Shown piece after piece: positions 41,742-51,082 of a DNA stretch of 64,000 bases. The translations under genes were made by a program, and so were the position numbers. Position 1 is the first letter of the stretch, and each line of letters begins with the position of its first letter. Under the pieces are notes generated by a model. It made no database searches, was not told the DNA's origin, and saw nothing but the letters and a program-made list of their open reading frames with translations. The stretch is from NCBI GenBank assembly GCA_963788225.1, contig CAWBGI010000002.1, positions 1,054,001-1,118,000 on the forward strand, in the 5' to 3' direction. This stretch comes from Sulfotelmatobacter sp963788225. Its GTDB lineage: Bacteria > Acidobacteriota > Terriglobia > Terriglobales > Acidobacteriaceae.

Positions 41742-43184
41742 TCATATTTTCTGCTTTTTCCAGCGGCCTTGCTTGAACAGGATCGCGCTGGCTACGGCCA
41801 TCGAACTCTCAGCGATCGCGATGGAAAAGAACACTCCATTCGAATGCATCTTCAGCGGAATCGACAGCCAGTAGGCCAGCGGAATCTCGAGCAGCCAGAA
41901 GCCGAAAAGATTCACAATGGTCGGAGTGATTGTGTCGCCCGCGCCGTTGAAGGCCTGCATCATTACCATGAAATACGCATAGCCGAGGTTGCCGTAGCTG
42001 ATGATGCGCAGGCAGGCCGCTCCCAGCGGCACTACTTCTGGATCGTTGGTGAACAGGCGCACGATCGGCTCGGAAAAGAATATAAAAATAATTCCGATCG
42101 CGCCCAGGAAGATCATGTTGTAAAGGCCCGTGCGCCAAACTGCTTTTTCGGCGCGCTCGGGATGGCCTGCGCCGAGATTTTGCCCGACAAGAGTCGCGGC
42201 CGCGTTGCTCAATCCCCACGACGGCAGGATCACGAAGATTACGATGCGTATTGCAATCGTGTATCCGGCCAGTGCGGCTGCGCCGAAGATGCTGACGATG
42301 CGCACCAGCCCAATCCAACTTGAGTGCGCGATGGCGAACTGCAGGATGCCTGTTAGCGACACCCGGATCAGACGCCAGAATACTTTCCAGTTCAGGCGAA
42401 CCTGGCTGGCGAGAATGCGGATACGTTCCGTCCCGCGCATGAGGCGATAGAACTGGTAGAGCACGCCGATACTGCGGCCGACGAGCGTCGCCAAAGCTGC
42501 GCCGGTCACGCCGAGTCGCGGGAACGGTCCCCAGCCAAAGATCAGGCAGGGGTCGAGTATCAGGTTGATGATGTTCGAGACCCAGAGCAGGCGCATCGCG
42601 ATGGCCGCATCTCCCGCACCGCGGAAGATCGCGTTATTCAGAAACAGCAGAAGCACCGCCGCACTTCCGCCCAGGCAGATTCTGGTGTATCCGCTGCCGG
42701 TCGCGACGATCTCCGGCGATGCGCCCATCAGCCGAAGTAGATTCGGCGCATACAATCCGCACGGCAGGCCGATCGCTAGCGAGACCATCAACCCAAGCGC
42801 GATCGCCTGCACGCCCGCGACGGCCGCGCCTTCAGGATCTTTTTCTCCGATGCGGCGCGCCACCATGGCGGTAGTCGACAGGCTCAGCCCCATCGCGACG
42901 GAGAACACGAGGCTCAGGATCGACTCTGTGAGTCCTACTGTCGCAACCGCGTTCGCACCGAGGCGTCCTACCCAGAAGATGTCGACCACTGCGAACAGCG
43001 ATTCCAGCACCATCTCCAGCATCATGGGCACGGCCAACAGCAGGATGGCGCGGTTCAGGCTGCCTGCGGTGTAGTCCTGATGCGAGCCGCGAACGGCTTC
43101 CCACAGAGAGGCCCATAATGTGTGCTGCTGCTCTTTCTCCGTAGCCGCGGCTGTGGCTTTCATAGATACCTGCGAGTGTTCCAC
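41742..43184 (-). CDS. MATE-family multidrug/metabolite efflux protein
   Basis: A 480-residue, 12-helix inner-membrane exporter. AILLLAVPMMLEMVLESLFA and VDIFWVGRLGANAVATVGL open the first MatE repeat; VGLTESILSLVFSVAMGLSL, SNAAATLVGQNLGAGHPERA and FNGAGDTITPTIVNLFGFWL mark the halves. Such proteins export drugs or organic cations in exchange for Na+ or H+. The N-terminal 30 residues are extra and hydrophilic. It converges with the phosphatase gene and has no regulator adjacent. Confidence 0.9.
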   Translation of the reverse strand: MEHSQVSMKATAAATEKEQQHTLWASLWEAVRGSHQDYTAGSLNRAILLLAVPMMLEMVLESLFAVVDIFWVGRLGANAVATVGLTESILSLVFSVAMGLSLSTTAMVARRIGEKDPEGAAVAGVQAIALGLMVSLAIGLPCGLYAPNLLRLMGASPEIVATGSGYTRICLGGSAAVLLLFLNNAIFRGAGDAAIAMRLLWVSNIINLILDPCLIFGWGPFPRLGVTGAALATLVGRSIGVLYQFYRLMRGTERIRILASQVRLNWKVFWRLIRVSLTGILQFAIAHSSWIGLVRIVSIFGAAALAGYTIAIRIVIFVILPSWGLSNAAATLVGQNLGAGHPERAEKAVWRTGLYNMIFLGAIGIIFIFFSEPIVRLFTNDPEVVPLGAACLRIISYGNLGYAYFMVMMQAFNGAGDTITPTIVNLFGFWLLEIPLAYWLSIPLKMHSNGVFFSIAIAESSMAVASAILFKQGRWKKQKI

Positions 43185-43423
43185 GCTCTTCGTTAGGAAA
43201 AAACCTGGCGAATGCGCCGATCAAAATTCAGAGACGGAACGAGACGTCCGACTTGCGGACTCAGGAGGATGGCAAACTACCGCGGGTTAAACATTGTCGT
43301 TTTCATGGCGCGAACCTTAGATGGAGGCGCACGGACCCCACAAGCTACTCAGCGGATTGTATCGCGAAAGGGCGGCCTTCGACAAATGAAAGCACTTGTG
43401 TTGTCTCCAACCAGGGCGCAGCC

Positions 43424-44461
43424 TTACTTCTGCGGCAACTGGGTCACTGCCGCGGTGGCGGCTAGATTCTTTGCCATCCCTCCCACAACCAGCGGTCCGA
43501 TTGGGGTGAAGATTATACCGCGGCTGTCGGCTCGCGGGTCGGGAGTATCTTCGCTGATGGTTTCCCACTGATGGTGGTGTACATCGTAGGCGAAGGTTAC
43601 GGCGGATGCTTCCGTGGGTTCGCCGTCGTAGGCTGCGCCTTTGTAGTCGTGGGATGTGGGCGTGCCTCCGGAAAATAAAATCTTGTGCTCGCGGTTCGAG
43701 CCGCCGCCGGCGATTCCGAAGCGCGCTGTGCCGGGATGTGCGGGCAGCTTGCTCCATTCAATCTTGTTGGGATCTTTGTGGTCGATCTTGCCCAGCCAGC
43801 ACTCGTCGCTGGCTACGTATTTCGCTCCGCCTGCCGGGCCGGCTTTGGCGCCGTCGACGACCACGATGGTTTCGTCGGCCACACCGCCGGAGAGTCCGAA
43901 GACGGGCGTGCCGGGGAACGGAGTGGCCTGGGTCCAGGAATCTTTTTCGAGGTCGTAGACCTGCACATTGTTTACCGGGCCATTGCGCGAGCGGCCGCCG
44001 ATCAGATAGACGTAGCGGCTGTGCGTGACGCCGGCGACCGCGCCATCCACGGCAACCGGAATGTCTTTGCCGCGGGACCAGCGGCGGGCGCTGCCTTCAT
44101 ACACGTTTACATCGGGGAGCGTGAGTTCGGCGCCCTGATTATCCACCACAAAGCCGCCCATAAGAATGACCAGGCTCTTGGCTGCCACTGCGGAGGCATT
44201 CACGCGGCCTGCGACTCCGGGCACGGTGCGGGCTTCGCGCCACTTGGGGTGGGCGAGGCTCAAGGTGTAGACCTTGTTGGTGACGTCGTCCCAAGTTCGC
44301 TTGGGGCCGACTCCCATCAGGGAAACGATCTCCAGGCCGTTTTCGAGAACGGCGACAGCATTGCCCGAGAGTGCAGTTGGCAGGGAAGGAATGTTCTTTT
44401 GGTCTGCGGCTGGAGTAGTCGCGGCACAGAGCAGGAGGATAAGAACTGGCAGTTTCTTCAT
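43424..44461 (-). CDS. Exported kelch-repeat protein
   Basis: A 345-residue exported protein. A signal peptide (KKLPVLILLLCAATTPAA) is followed by kelch-type blades (SLVILMGGFVVDNQGAEL, SRYVYLIGGRSRNGPVNNV, HKILFSGGTPTSHDYKG, VGGMAKNLAATAA). The pattern resembles N-acetylneuraminate epimerase-like and galactose-oxidase-like propellers, but catalytic residues are not assigned. ATG 44461 is chosen at the signal start; the upstream in-frame extension runs through a tandem-arm repeat. Confidence 0.75.
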   Translation of the reverse strand: MKKLPVLILLLCAATTPAADQKNIPSLPTALSGNAVAVLENGLEIVSLMGVGPKRTWDDVTNKVYTLSLAHPKWREARTVPGVAGRVNASAVAAKSLVILMGGFVVDNQGAELTLPDVNVYEGSARRWSRGKDIPVAVDGAVAGVTHSRYVYLIGGRSRNGPVNNVQVYDLEKDSWTQATPFPGTPVFGLSGGVADETIVVVDGAKAGPAGGAKYVASDECWLGKIDHKDPNKIEWSKLPAHPGTARFGIAGGGSNREHKILFSGGTPTSHDYKGAAYDGEPTEASAVTFAYDVHHHQWETISEDTPDPRADSRGIIFTPIGPLVVGGMAKNLAATAAVTQLPQK

Positions 44462-44483
44462 CGCACAGATATTAACCTTTGAT

Positions 44484-44563
44484 GAACCACAAAGGACACA
44501 AAGGTACACGAAGGACAATCCTAAGACTAGGGTCTTCGTGGTGCTTTGTGTCCTTCGTGGTTT
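44484..44563. repeat. Tandem-arm inverted repeat, ACAAAGGACACAAAGG word
   Basis: Left arm 44484-44518 (AACCACAAAGGACACAAAGG), right arm 44532-44563 (CTTTGTGTCCTTCGTGGTTT). It lies directly upstream of the kelch gene. Confidence 0.8.
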
Positions 44564-44721
44564 ATCCGGCTTTCCTCTACCTCTGACAAACTGATGTACT
44601 ACGTTTACGAGTTTGAAGAGGAAACCCTATTGTGTTCTACTGTATCGATTTCACAGTAGCGTGGTATGCGAGATGGCTCCCCTGACGCCATCTCTTATCT
44701 TCCAGTTTTAGAGGACTTCCG

Positions 44722-45624
44722 TTGAACACCGTAGAACTGAATAAAATCCGCAAGAGCTACGACGAGTTTGTCGCTGTGGACGATTTGTCATTAGTCATCC
44801 GGCCGGGAGAAGTGTACGGCCTGCTGGGGCCGAATGGCGCGGGCAAGACCAGCACGCTGCGCATGATGATCGGCATTACGTTTCCGGATTCCGGGAGCAT
44901 TTCGATGTTTGGCGAACCTTTGCGGCGGGCGCACTCGCAGCGGCTTGGCTATTTGCCCGAGGAGCGCGGCTTGTACAAGAAAATGAAAGTCTTGGATCAG
45001 CTGGTGTTTCTCGGGGAGCTGAAAGGATTATCGGCACACGATGCGGCGCAGCGATCCCAGCAATGGTGCGAGCGCCTAGGGTTGAAAGAATGGAGGGGCA
45101 AGAAAGTGGAAGAACTCTCCAAAGGCATGCAGCAGAAGGCGCAGTTTATTGGGGCGGTGGTGCACGATCCTCAGTTCGTGGTGATGGATGAGCCCTTCTC
45201 CGGGCTTGATCCATCGAGCGCAGTCGTGCTGAAGGATGCGTTCCTCGATTTGAAGAAAGCTGGCAAGACGCTTCTTTTTTCCACGCATCGCATGGATACC
45301 GCGGAGCGGTTATGCGATTCCATCTGCCTGATCAATCACGGGCGAGCGGTGCTGGAAGGCGATCTGGGCAAGATCCGCGCGGGATACGGGAAGCGCAACG
45401 TGCAGATCAAGTATGAAGGCGATGCGCAATTTTTGCAGGATGCGAAACTGGTGCAGTCGTTCAACGACTACGGAAATTATGTGGAAGTTCGGCTGGCTGC
45501 GGGGGCTGATCCGCAGGAGTTGCTGCAAGCGGCGGCGTCGCACGCCCGGGTGAGCAAGTTCGAGTTGATGGAGCCTTCGCTGGAAGAAATCTTCATCGAG
45601 GCTGTGGGGAAGGCTCATGCGTAA
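44722..45624 (+). CDS. ABC transporter ATP-binding protein
   Basis: A 300-residue cytoplasmic ATPase. Walker A LLGPNGAGKTSTLRMM, signature LSKGMQQKAQF, Walker B QFVVMDEPFSGLDPSS and switch His in LLFSTHRMDTAE are all present; the last 90 residues are the extra domain seen in NatA-type exporters. The start is TTG 44722 with GAGGAC 7 nt upstream. It overlaps the permease gene by 8 nt, so the two form one transporter, likely for sodium, a drug or a peptide. Confidence 0.92.
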   Translation: MNTVELNKIRKSYDEFVAVDDLSLVIRPGEVYGLLGPNGAGKTSTLRMMIGITFPDSGSISMFGEPLRRAHSQRLGYLPEERGLYKKMKVLDQLVFLGELKGLSAHDAAQRSQQWCERLGLKEWRGKKVEELSKGMQQKAQFIGAVVHDPQFVVMDEPFSGLDPSSAVVLKDAFLDLKKAGKTLLFSTHRMDTAERLCDSICLINHGRAVLEGDLGKIRAGYGKRNVQIKYEGDAQFLQDAKLVQSFNDYGNYVEVRLAAGADPQELLQAAASHARVSKFELMEPSLEEIFIEAVGKAHA

Positions 45625-46930
45625 TATCTGGCTGGTGATCAAACGCGAATATCTGGAGCGGGTGCGCCAGCGTTCGTTCATTGTGCTCACGCTGCTGCTG
45701 CCCGGGATCATGATTGGCGCATTCGTGATTCCGGCAAAGCTTTCGCGCATGAAGAGTTCCACGATGAAGCGGCTGGTGGTGGTGACTTCGACGCCGCAGT
45801 TCGGCGAGATTGTGCGCCAGCAGCTTCTGGCCGCCAGCAAGCCGGATGACGAGGCAGCCGGCGCCACCAAAGATAAAGACAAGGAAGACGACTTCGACAA
45901 ACCCGGCCGCGACTACGCAATCGAAGTGGATGCGAATGCCAGCGAAGCCGAGAAGACAGCTTTAAGGAATCGGGTGAACTCGGGCGGGATCGACGGTTTC
46001 CTATGGCTGAGCGATGACGCGGTCGCTGAGCGAAACGTTACATATTATGGCCGGGAGAGCGGTGGGTTCCTGGAGAAGTCGTGGCTGAAGGACCAGTTGG
46101 ACCACGCCATCCTGGTGCAGGAACTGGCGAAGCGCGGAGTCAGCGGCGCGCAGGTTGACGAACTGCTTAAGCCAGTGAAGCTTGAGACCATGCGCGTTGA
46201 AGGCGGCAAAGAAACCAAGGCCAACGACAAGGGAATGTTCTTCACGATTTTTGCCATGGTGATGCTGTTGTATACGGCTGTCATTTTCTATGGCGTGTCG
46301 GTGATGCGCGCAGTGCTCGAAGAAAAAAACTCGCGCGTCATGGAAGTTTTGCTCTCCTCCGCAACATCGACCGAACTGATGGCGGGGAAATTGATTGGCG
46401 TGGGCGCAGTGGGCCTGACGCAGATCGGCATCTGGATCGTGATGGCCGGAGTCTATGCGCTGCCGGCACTGGCGGCGAGCGCCAGCACGGGGGAGATCCA
46501 CATTGCGCCTCTAACGCTGGCGGCATTTGCCCTGTTCTTTCTGCTGGGCTACTTGCTCTACAGCAGCGTTTATGCCGCCATCGGCGCTGTCATCACCAGC
46601 GAGCAGGAAGGGCAACAACTGCAGTTCATCATCATTCTGCCGCTGATCGTTTCGGTTTTCATGATGGGGCCGGTCATGCGCGCGCCGGATGCTCCGGTGG
46701 CGGTGTGGACTTCGATGGTTCCGTTCTTCTCGCCGGTGCTGATGTATTTGCGGATTGCGGTGCAGCCGCCGCCGATCTGGCAAATCGCTCTTTCTCTGCT
46801 GCTGCTAGTCGGAACGATCGCGGGCATTCTCGTTCTGTGCGCGCGTATTTACCGCATCGGCATCTTGATGTATGGCAAGCGGCCCACCCTGCCTGAGATC
46901 GTTAAATGGTTGAAGTACGCTAAAGGTTGA
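45617..46930 (+). CDS. ABC-2 type permease (NatB-like)
   Basis: A 437-residue membrane subunit. One N-terminal helix (SFIVLTLLLPGIMIGAFV), a large extracytoplasmic loop of about 180 residues rich in Asp/Lys (KDKDKEDDFDKPGRDYAIEV), then five or six helices with EEKNSRVMEVLLSSATSTEL, the ABC-2 hallmark that contacts the ATPase. The overlap with the ATPase gene supports strict co-translation. Substrate unknown. Confidence 0.9.
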   Translation: MRNIWLVIKREYLERVRQRSFIVLTLLLPGIMIGAFVIPAKLSRMKSSTMKRLVVVTSTPQFGEIVRQQLLAASKPDDEAAGATKDKDKEDDFDKPGRDYAIEVDANASEAEKTALRNRVNSGGIDGFLWLSDDAVAERNVTYYGRESGGFLEKSWLKDQLDHAILVQELAKRGVSGAQVDELLKPVKLETMRVEGGKETKANDKGMFFTIFAMVMLLYTAVIFYGVSVMRAVLEEKNSRVMEVLLSSATSTELMAGKLIGVGAVGLTQIGIWIVMAGVYALPALAASASTGEIHIAPLTLAAFALFFLLGYLLYSSVYAAIGAVITSEQEGQQLQFIIILPLIVSVFMMGPVMRAPDAPVAVWTSMVPFFSPVLMYLRIAVQPPPIWQIALSLLLLVGTIAGILVLCARIYRIGILMYGKRPTLPEIVKWLKYAKG

Positions 46931-46975
46931 GAGCGTGCGCAGGGAGAGCGGATCCGGAGTTTTGGCGTTTATCCT

Positions 46976-47488
46976 TCATGGTTTGGTCAGCTTGAATCGC
47001 GCGAATGGCTTGGCTTCGCCTTTGACTATGTTGTCGAGCAGATTGTCCCAAGTGTTGGTTTTGGGGTCGTAGACGTAGCTATTGGTGAAGGTGGTTTCTC
47101 CGAGCTCATTGCGGAAGACGAAATCAAGCTCGTTCTCTTTGGGGGTAGCGACGCCGATGGACTCCACGGTTGCCCCGCCGTACACGTCCAGCCACACGCA
47201 GGAGTATTGCTTGGTCTTCTCGTTCCAGGCGACAAACACGGTCGCTTCGTACTGCGGTTCGCCCTTGTCGTTCTTCTCCCGCGAGACTTCGTGGAAGCGC
47301 AGGTAGTGGTGCTGGAGAACCCACTCTGCATCGAAGTCATGCGCGACGGCTTGCTTGCCCACGGTGCCCTGAAGCAGCCATTTGCCGGCAAGATGATCGA
47401 GCAGCGGGGAATTGACGGGCGGCTGTTGCGCCATCGCGGTTAGAGCCGCGAATATTGTCGCGAGGATGAGAATTACGAGTTGTCTCAT
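46976..47488 (-). CDS. Exported DUF1579-like protein
   Basis: A 170-residue protein with a signal peptide (LVILILATIFAALTAMAQ) and a lipocalin-like barrel: LLDHLAGKWLLQGTVGKQ, EWVLQHHYLRFHEVSREK, ATVFVAWNEKTKQYSCVWLD. Families such as DUF1579 and heme-binding-like proteins share this look. No ligand can be named. ATG 47488 has AAAGG 6 nt upstream. It follows the DinB-type gene by 28 nt on the same strand and is probably co-transcribed. Confidence 0.7.
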   Translation of the reverse strand: MRQLVILILATIFAALTAMAQQPPVNSPLLDHLAGKWLLQGTVGKQAVAHDFDAEWVLQHHYLRFHEVSREKNDKGEPQYEATVFVAWNEKTKQYSCVWLDVYGGATVESIGVATPKENELDFVFRNELGETTFTNSYVYDPKTNTWDNLLDNIVKGEAKPFARFKLTKP

Positions 47489-47516
47489 TGTGGCCTTTCG
47501 CATTCTGAACCAAATC

Positions 47517-47987
47517 TTATTCAATCAAACCCTGGCGCGCGGCGTGGATGAAGTCTGTGTACGCGGGTTGCTCTCCGCCGGCCCGCACCAAGCTGGCGAT
47601 CTGGCCGCGATGATACGCCGAGTGCAGCACGACGTGGGTGAGAATATCTTCGACGGTGCTGGTCCACGGCTCGCCTTTACTGTTTTTGTAGGTGAGCTTC
47701 TGCGAGAGGCCCGGAGCTGAAAGCTGGCCCAGAAATTCGCTCCATTGCCGGGCGAGGTCGGCGATTTGGGTTTGGCATTCGTCGAGGGTGAAATCCGGCC
47801 ACACGGGCAGGCTTTGTGGCTGGTTGCGGATCCGCTCCAGCCACAAGCGCTCGGCAGAGAGAATGTGCGCCAGAAGCTGCCGCGGCCGCACGGTTGGGCG
47901 GGCGCTTGCTTTTAATCCGGCGAGCACTTCGCGGTTCGCCCAGGCATCGTAGGAAAACTGACGGCGCAGATGTCCGAATAACTCCAT
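47517..47987 (-). CDS. DinB-family (YfiT-like) metal-dependent protein
   Basis: A 156-residue four-helix protein. LRRQFSYDAWANREVLAGL with LLAHILSAERLWLERI and LTHVVLHSAYHRGQIASLVR place three histidines as a metal site, the DinB/YfiT pattern. Members include thiol-S-transferases acting on low-molecular-weight thiols and proteins of unknown role. This family is distinct from the DNA polymerase also called DinB. Confidence 0.85.
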   Translation of the reverse strand: MELFGHLRRQFSYDAWANREVLAGLKASARPTVRPRQLLAHILSAERLWLERIRNQPQSLPVWPDFTLDECQTQIADLARQWSEFLGQLSAPGLSQKLTYKNSKGEPWTSTVEDILTHVVLHSAYHRGQIASLVRAGGEQPAYTDFIHAARQGLIE

Positions 47988-48028
47988 GACTTTTCCCGGC
48001 GTCGAGCAGACTGAATCGGCGAAAATAT

Positions 48029-48046
48029 CTTAACAGTCCGTTCACA
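48029..48046 (+). promoter_or_regulatory. Pho-box-like direct repeat upstream of phoU
   Basis: CTTAACA (48029-48035) and GTTCACA (48040-48046) are 7-bp repeats with an 11-bp period, the layout of PhoB binding sites. They end 24 nt before the phoU start. Confidence 0.5.
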
Positions 48047-48070
48047 ATCTGGGGGTAGACTTGCGAAACT

Positions 48071-48826
48071 ATGGCCCGCAAAGCTGCAAGTTCGCGCACT
48101 GCAGTAGAAGAGCCGGCCGCACTCGAGGACGAGGCGAAGCCGGCGCAGATTCAGGAAGACGCCAAGAAGGCACTCAGGAAAGGCGCTGCATCGCTCGACG
48201 AGCTATCGCGGACCGCGCTCAAAGCCTTCCTCATCGCCCGCGACGCCGCCTTCAACGTGCGCGACCTGCTCACGCACTCATCGCGGATGGCGTTTCTGGC
48301 TATCAAAGACTGCGAACAGGAACTGGACGTCATCGAGCGCTATATCGATGAGCGCCTGCCCGCGGCCATCACGCGCGTGAACGAGATACGGGCACGGCAG
48401 TTGCTCACCAGCCTGAAGTGCACCACCAACCTGGAACGCATCGGTGACCTGATGATGAGCGTCGCCATGCGGGTGCAGTCGCGGACGGATAAGATGGCGC
48501 CCTCCGACGTTCGCCAACTGGTGGAAATGTCGGCAACGCTGCGCGAGATGCTCGATCTGGTCTATCGCGGATTCGTCGATCTCGATCTGGAGTGCGCCCG
48601 CAAGGTTCTGCAAATGGATAAGGACATCGACCGCGTCTGTCATGCTCTTTTCCAGAAGCATTTAACCGAACACGCGTCAGAAAATCCTTCCGCATTTGAC
48701 GTGCTTCTGATGGCACAAGCCCTGGAGCGCGCCGGTGATCACACGACCAATCTCGCCGAAGATCTCTATAGCCTGATCGAGGGCCGCAGCCTGCGGCACG
48801 CGCCGAAGAAGAGGGCAGCGACGTAA
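48071..48826 (+). CDS. phoU: PhoU-domain phosphate-signalling regulator
   Basis: A 251-residue protein. After a variable N-terminal 45 residues come two PhoU three-helix repeats, with KDCEQELDVIERYIDERLPA, LKCTTNLERIGDLMMSVAMR and LMAQALERAGDHTTNLAEDL; the E-R-x-G-D motifs in both halves bind metal. PhoU links the Pst phosphate transporter to the PhoR/PhoB system and represses it when phosphate is plentiful. The next plus-strand gene is a PhoB-like regulator, which supports this role. No pst genes are in the window. Confidence 0.9.
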   Translation: MARKAASSRTAVEEPAALEDEAKPAQIQEDAKKALRKGAASLDELSRTALKAFLIARDAAFNVRDLLTHSSRMAFLAIKDCEQELDVIERYIDERLPAAITRVNEIRARQLLTSLKCTTNLERIGDLMMSVAMRVQSRTDKMAPSDVRQLVEMSATLREMLDLVYRGFVDLDLECARKVLQMDKDIDRVCHALFQKHLTEHASENPSAFDVLLMAQALERAGDHTTNLAEDLYSLIEGRSLRHAPKKRAAT

Positions 48827-48827
48827 G

Positions 48828-48892
48828 ACCAGTTGCCGGTTGCCAGCGGCCAGTTGCCAGTTCTTCCTGCCATCAACTGGCAACTGGCAGCT
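48828..48892. repeat. Tandem-arm inverted repeat, CAGTTGCCAGTTGCC word
   Basis: Left arm 48828-48862 (CCAGTTGCCGGTTGCCAGCG), right arm 48875-48892 (AACTGGCAACTGGCAGCT). It follows the phoU stop directly. Confidence 0.8.
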
Positions 48893-48911
48893 GTTCCTAA
48901 ATTCATCATTC

Positions 48912-48940
48912 GTTAACACGCGGGAAACATTCTCGCAACA
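48912..48940 (+). promoter_or_regulatory. Triple Pho-box-like direct repeat upstream of the regulator
   Basis: GTTAACA, GGAAACA and CGCAACA recur with exact 11-bp period; AACA starts at 48915, 48926 and 48937. Three half-sites on one face of the helix fit PhoB-type binding and autoregulation. Confidence 0.55.
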
Positions 48941-49016
48941 TTCCCAACATAGAGTCTATGCAGAATCCAGCGCGCAGAGAGACCTCGTCTGACGCGCCAG
49001 GCCGCCACAGGTGACG

Positions 49017-49769
49017 ATGCATTCTCCCATGGGATCGTATGAAGCGCTCGGCGACACGGGTATCGCAGCCGTGTCTCGCGTTCTTGTCTTTGTGGTGGAA
49101 GATGAGGAAGACATCGCGCGGCTGATCTCGCACAACTTGCAGGCGGCAGGCTTTGACGTACAAAGCTTTGTCAGCGGCGGGTCGGTGGTTTCGGAAGCCT
49201 TGCGCGAAATGCCGTCACTTTTTCTGCTGGATGTGATGCTGCCCGGCGCGGACGGCTTCGATCTATGCCGTCAAATCCGGCAGACGCCCACGCTTTCCTC
49301 GACGCCCATCATTTTCCTGACCGCCAAGACGGGGGAGGCTGACCGCGTAAAGGGGCTCGAAATGGGGGGAGACGATTACATCTCCAAGCCCTTCAGCCCG
49401 CGCGAATTGGTGGCGCGGGTGCGCAGCGTGCTGCGCGGCTTGCGCCAGCCGCCGGTAAAACCGGAGGTGCTTCGTCTGGGCGATCTTGAAATCGATGCCT
49501 CGTCGATGACGGTGCAGGTGCAGAGCCGGGCGGTTCTCACCACGGTGCGCGAATTTCGCCTGCTGGAATATCTGGCTACTCACTGCGGACGCGTGCTCAC
49601 GCGCGACCAGTTGCTCGATGCAGTATGGAAAGAGACTCCCTTCGTAACCCCGCGCTCGATCGACGTTTATGTACGCCGGCTGCGCGAAAAAATCGAAGCC
49701 GATCCGCGTCACCCCAAATATCTGAAGACCCTGCGCGGTATCGGCTATCGCTTCGAATCGCCCAAATAA
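49017..49769 (+). CDS. OmpR/PhoB-family response regulator
   Basis: A 250-residue DNA-binding regulator. The receiver domain has acidic residues at E28-D29-E30, phospho-acceptor D72 in FLLDVMLPGADGFDL, and the conserved lysine in DYISKPFSPRELVARVR; the winged helix (EFRLLEYLATHCGRVLTRDQ, YVRRLREKIEADPRHPKYLK) fills the C-terminus. The position behind phoU and Pho-box-like repeats suggests PhoB, but no histidine kinase follows. Start is ATG 49017; GTG 49011 is equally possible. Confidence 0.9.
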   Translation: MHSPMGSYEALGDTGIAAVSRVLVFVVEDEEDIARLISHNLQAAGFDVQSFVSGGSVVSEALREMPSLFLLDVMLPGADGFDLCRQIRQTPTLSSTPIIFLTAKTGEADRVKGLEMGGDDYISKPFSPRELVARVRSVLRGLRQPPVKPEVLRLGDLEIDASSMTVQVQSRAVLTTVREFRLLEYLATHCGRVLTRDQLLDAVWKETPFVTPRSIDVYVRRLREKIEADPRHPKYLKTLRGIGYRFESPK

Positions 49770-49851
49770 GTGGCCAGTGATCATTGGCGTCAGTGGCCAG
49801 TGACCAGTAAAACCCCTCGTTTCACTAACCACTGACCACTGGCCACTGCTT
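49770..49851. repeat. Tandem-arm inverted repeat, CAGTGGCCAGTGACC word
   Basis: Left arm 49770-49807 (GTGGCCAGTGATCATTGGCG), right arm 49823-49851 (CACTAACCACTGACCACTGG). It lies between convergent stops of the regulator and the DUF2911 gene and could end both transcripts. Confidence 0.8.
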
Positions 49852-50916
49852 CTACCGGTTGATGTCCTCCTTCGACTGCAAGCGCTTCACGTATTTTTCC
49901 AGATTGGCCCGGTTGGCATCATCTGGCGTGCCGGCGAGAGCGGCCTGAATTTCTTTGACCGCTTTGTCGAAGTCGCCCTGGCTGCTGTAAACGCGGGCCA
50001 TACCTACGTGCGACGTCCAATAATCGGGAAACTTCCTGGCATTGGAGCGAAAAACGGCGAATGCTTCTTCCTGCTTCTTCTCGCCCTGCAACTGGCGGCC
50101 GTAGAAATAAAGTTGCTGCGCCGACGCCATCGCCAACGCGTTGTTCAGGGCAGCCGCGGCGTCGTCTTTGCGGCCCATGGCCTCGAGAATCTTCGACTTG
50201 GTCATCAGGTTGTCGAAGCGGGCTTCCGTCTTGATGGACTGCTCTTCATCCTTCAGCGCCTCGTCCAGATTTATTTTATTGGTGAGGTAATAGGTCGCCA
50301 CGTCGTCCCAGCTCTCCCAGTAATACTGATTGAGCCCGCGCAACTCCTCGTGAATCCTGGCATCGACTGTGTCGTTCAGGTTTACGGCAACCTTGAATGG
50401 CACCGCAACCTTTTCCCAGCGCAGGGTGACTACGGTGGAGTCGGGTCTGACGTCATCAAAGTCGTAGGTCAGCGCGTCATGGAATTCGGCAGCCTGCGGT
50501 TTCACGGTGACCCGCAGCGCATCTTCATCCTGCTTGTAACTGAAACTTCCCCACGCGGTCGACATTTTCGAGAAGATCACCGTCCACTGATTCTCGCCGG
50601 GAATCATGTGCAATCCGTAGGTTCCCTTGCCGATCGGCTGGCCTTCAATCGTAACTGGGTCGGTGAACGTGACGGTGGTATTTTCGTTGGCTCCGGCGCG
50701 CCAGACTTCTCCATAAGGCACAACCTTGCCCCAGATTTGGCGGCTGTTCACCAGCGGCCGGTGGTAGTTGACGGTAATGTCGGTAAGGCCGATGCGCTGC
50801 GTGATCACGGCATGCTGGCTCTGCCGCGGCAGATCGAGCATTACGGTTTGGGCGGAGCAAAGGCTGGCTAATAACAAAATACTGGCTAACAAAACAAACA
50901 GCCGGGTTCTGTGCAT
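49852..50916 (-). CDS. Exported DUF2911 protein with TPRs
   Basis: A 354-residue protein. Signal peptide (RLFVLLASILLLASLCSAQ); DUF2911 domain with ITVNYHRPLVNSRQIWGKVV, PYGEVWRAGANENTTVTF and GQPIGKGTYGLHMIPGENQW; then TPR-like repeats (NALAMASAQQLYFYGRQLQG, YSSQGDFDKAVKEIQAALAG). Function is unknown; DUF2911 proteins are common exported proteins of Acidobacteriota and Bacteroidota. ATG 50916 has GAGGTG about 8 nt upstream. Confidence 0.82.
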   Translation of the reverse strand: MHRTRLFVLLASILLLASLCSAQTVMLDLPRQSQHAVITQRIGLTDITVNYHRPLVNSRQIWGKVVPYGEVWRAGANENTTVTFTDPVTIEGQPIGKGTYGLHMIPGENQWTVIFSKMSTAWGSFSYKQDEDALRVTVKPQAAEFHDALTYDFDDVRPDSTVVTLRWEKVAVPFKVAVNLNDTVDARIHEELRGLNQYYWESWDDVATYYLTNKINLDEALKDEEQSIKTEARFDNLMTKSKILEAMGRKDDAAAALNNALAMASAQQLYFYGRQLQGEKKQEEAFAVFRSNARKFPDYWTSHVGMARVYSSQGDFDKAVKEIQAALAGTPDDANRANLEKYVKRLQSKEDINR

Positions 50917-51082
50917 GGAAGACACCTCATTCTGTGGGGATATCGAACAGCCGATTCAGCCGCAACCCTGGGACGAAGCAATTTCGATGGAGCACGTGCG
51001 CCTGACCGCTGTGCTGTTGGGCTTAGACGGATGGGGATTGCCGGGGTAAGCAATCGGAAATTGGGATCCGATAATTGTGATT

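Noticed and set aside
44391..44721. Riboswitch before the ABC exporter genes
   Set aside because: Most of the gap is a tandem-arm repeat; no known riboswitch motif is visible.
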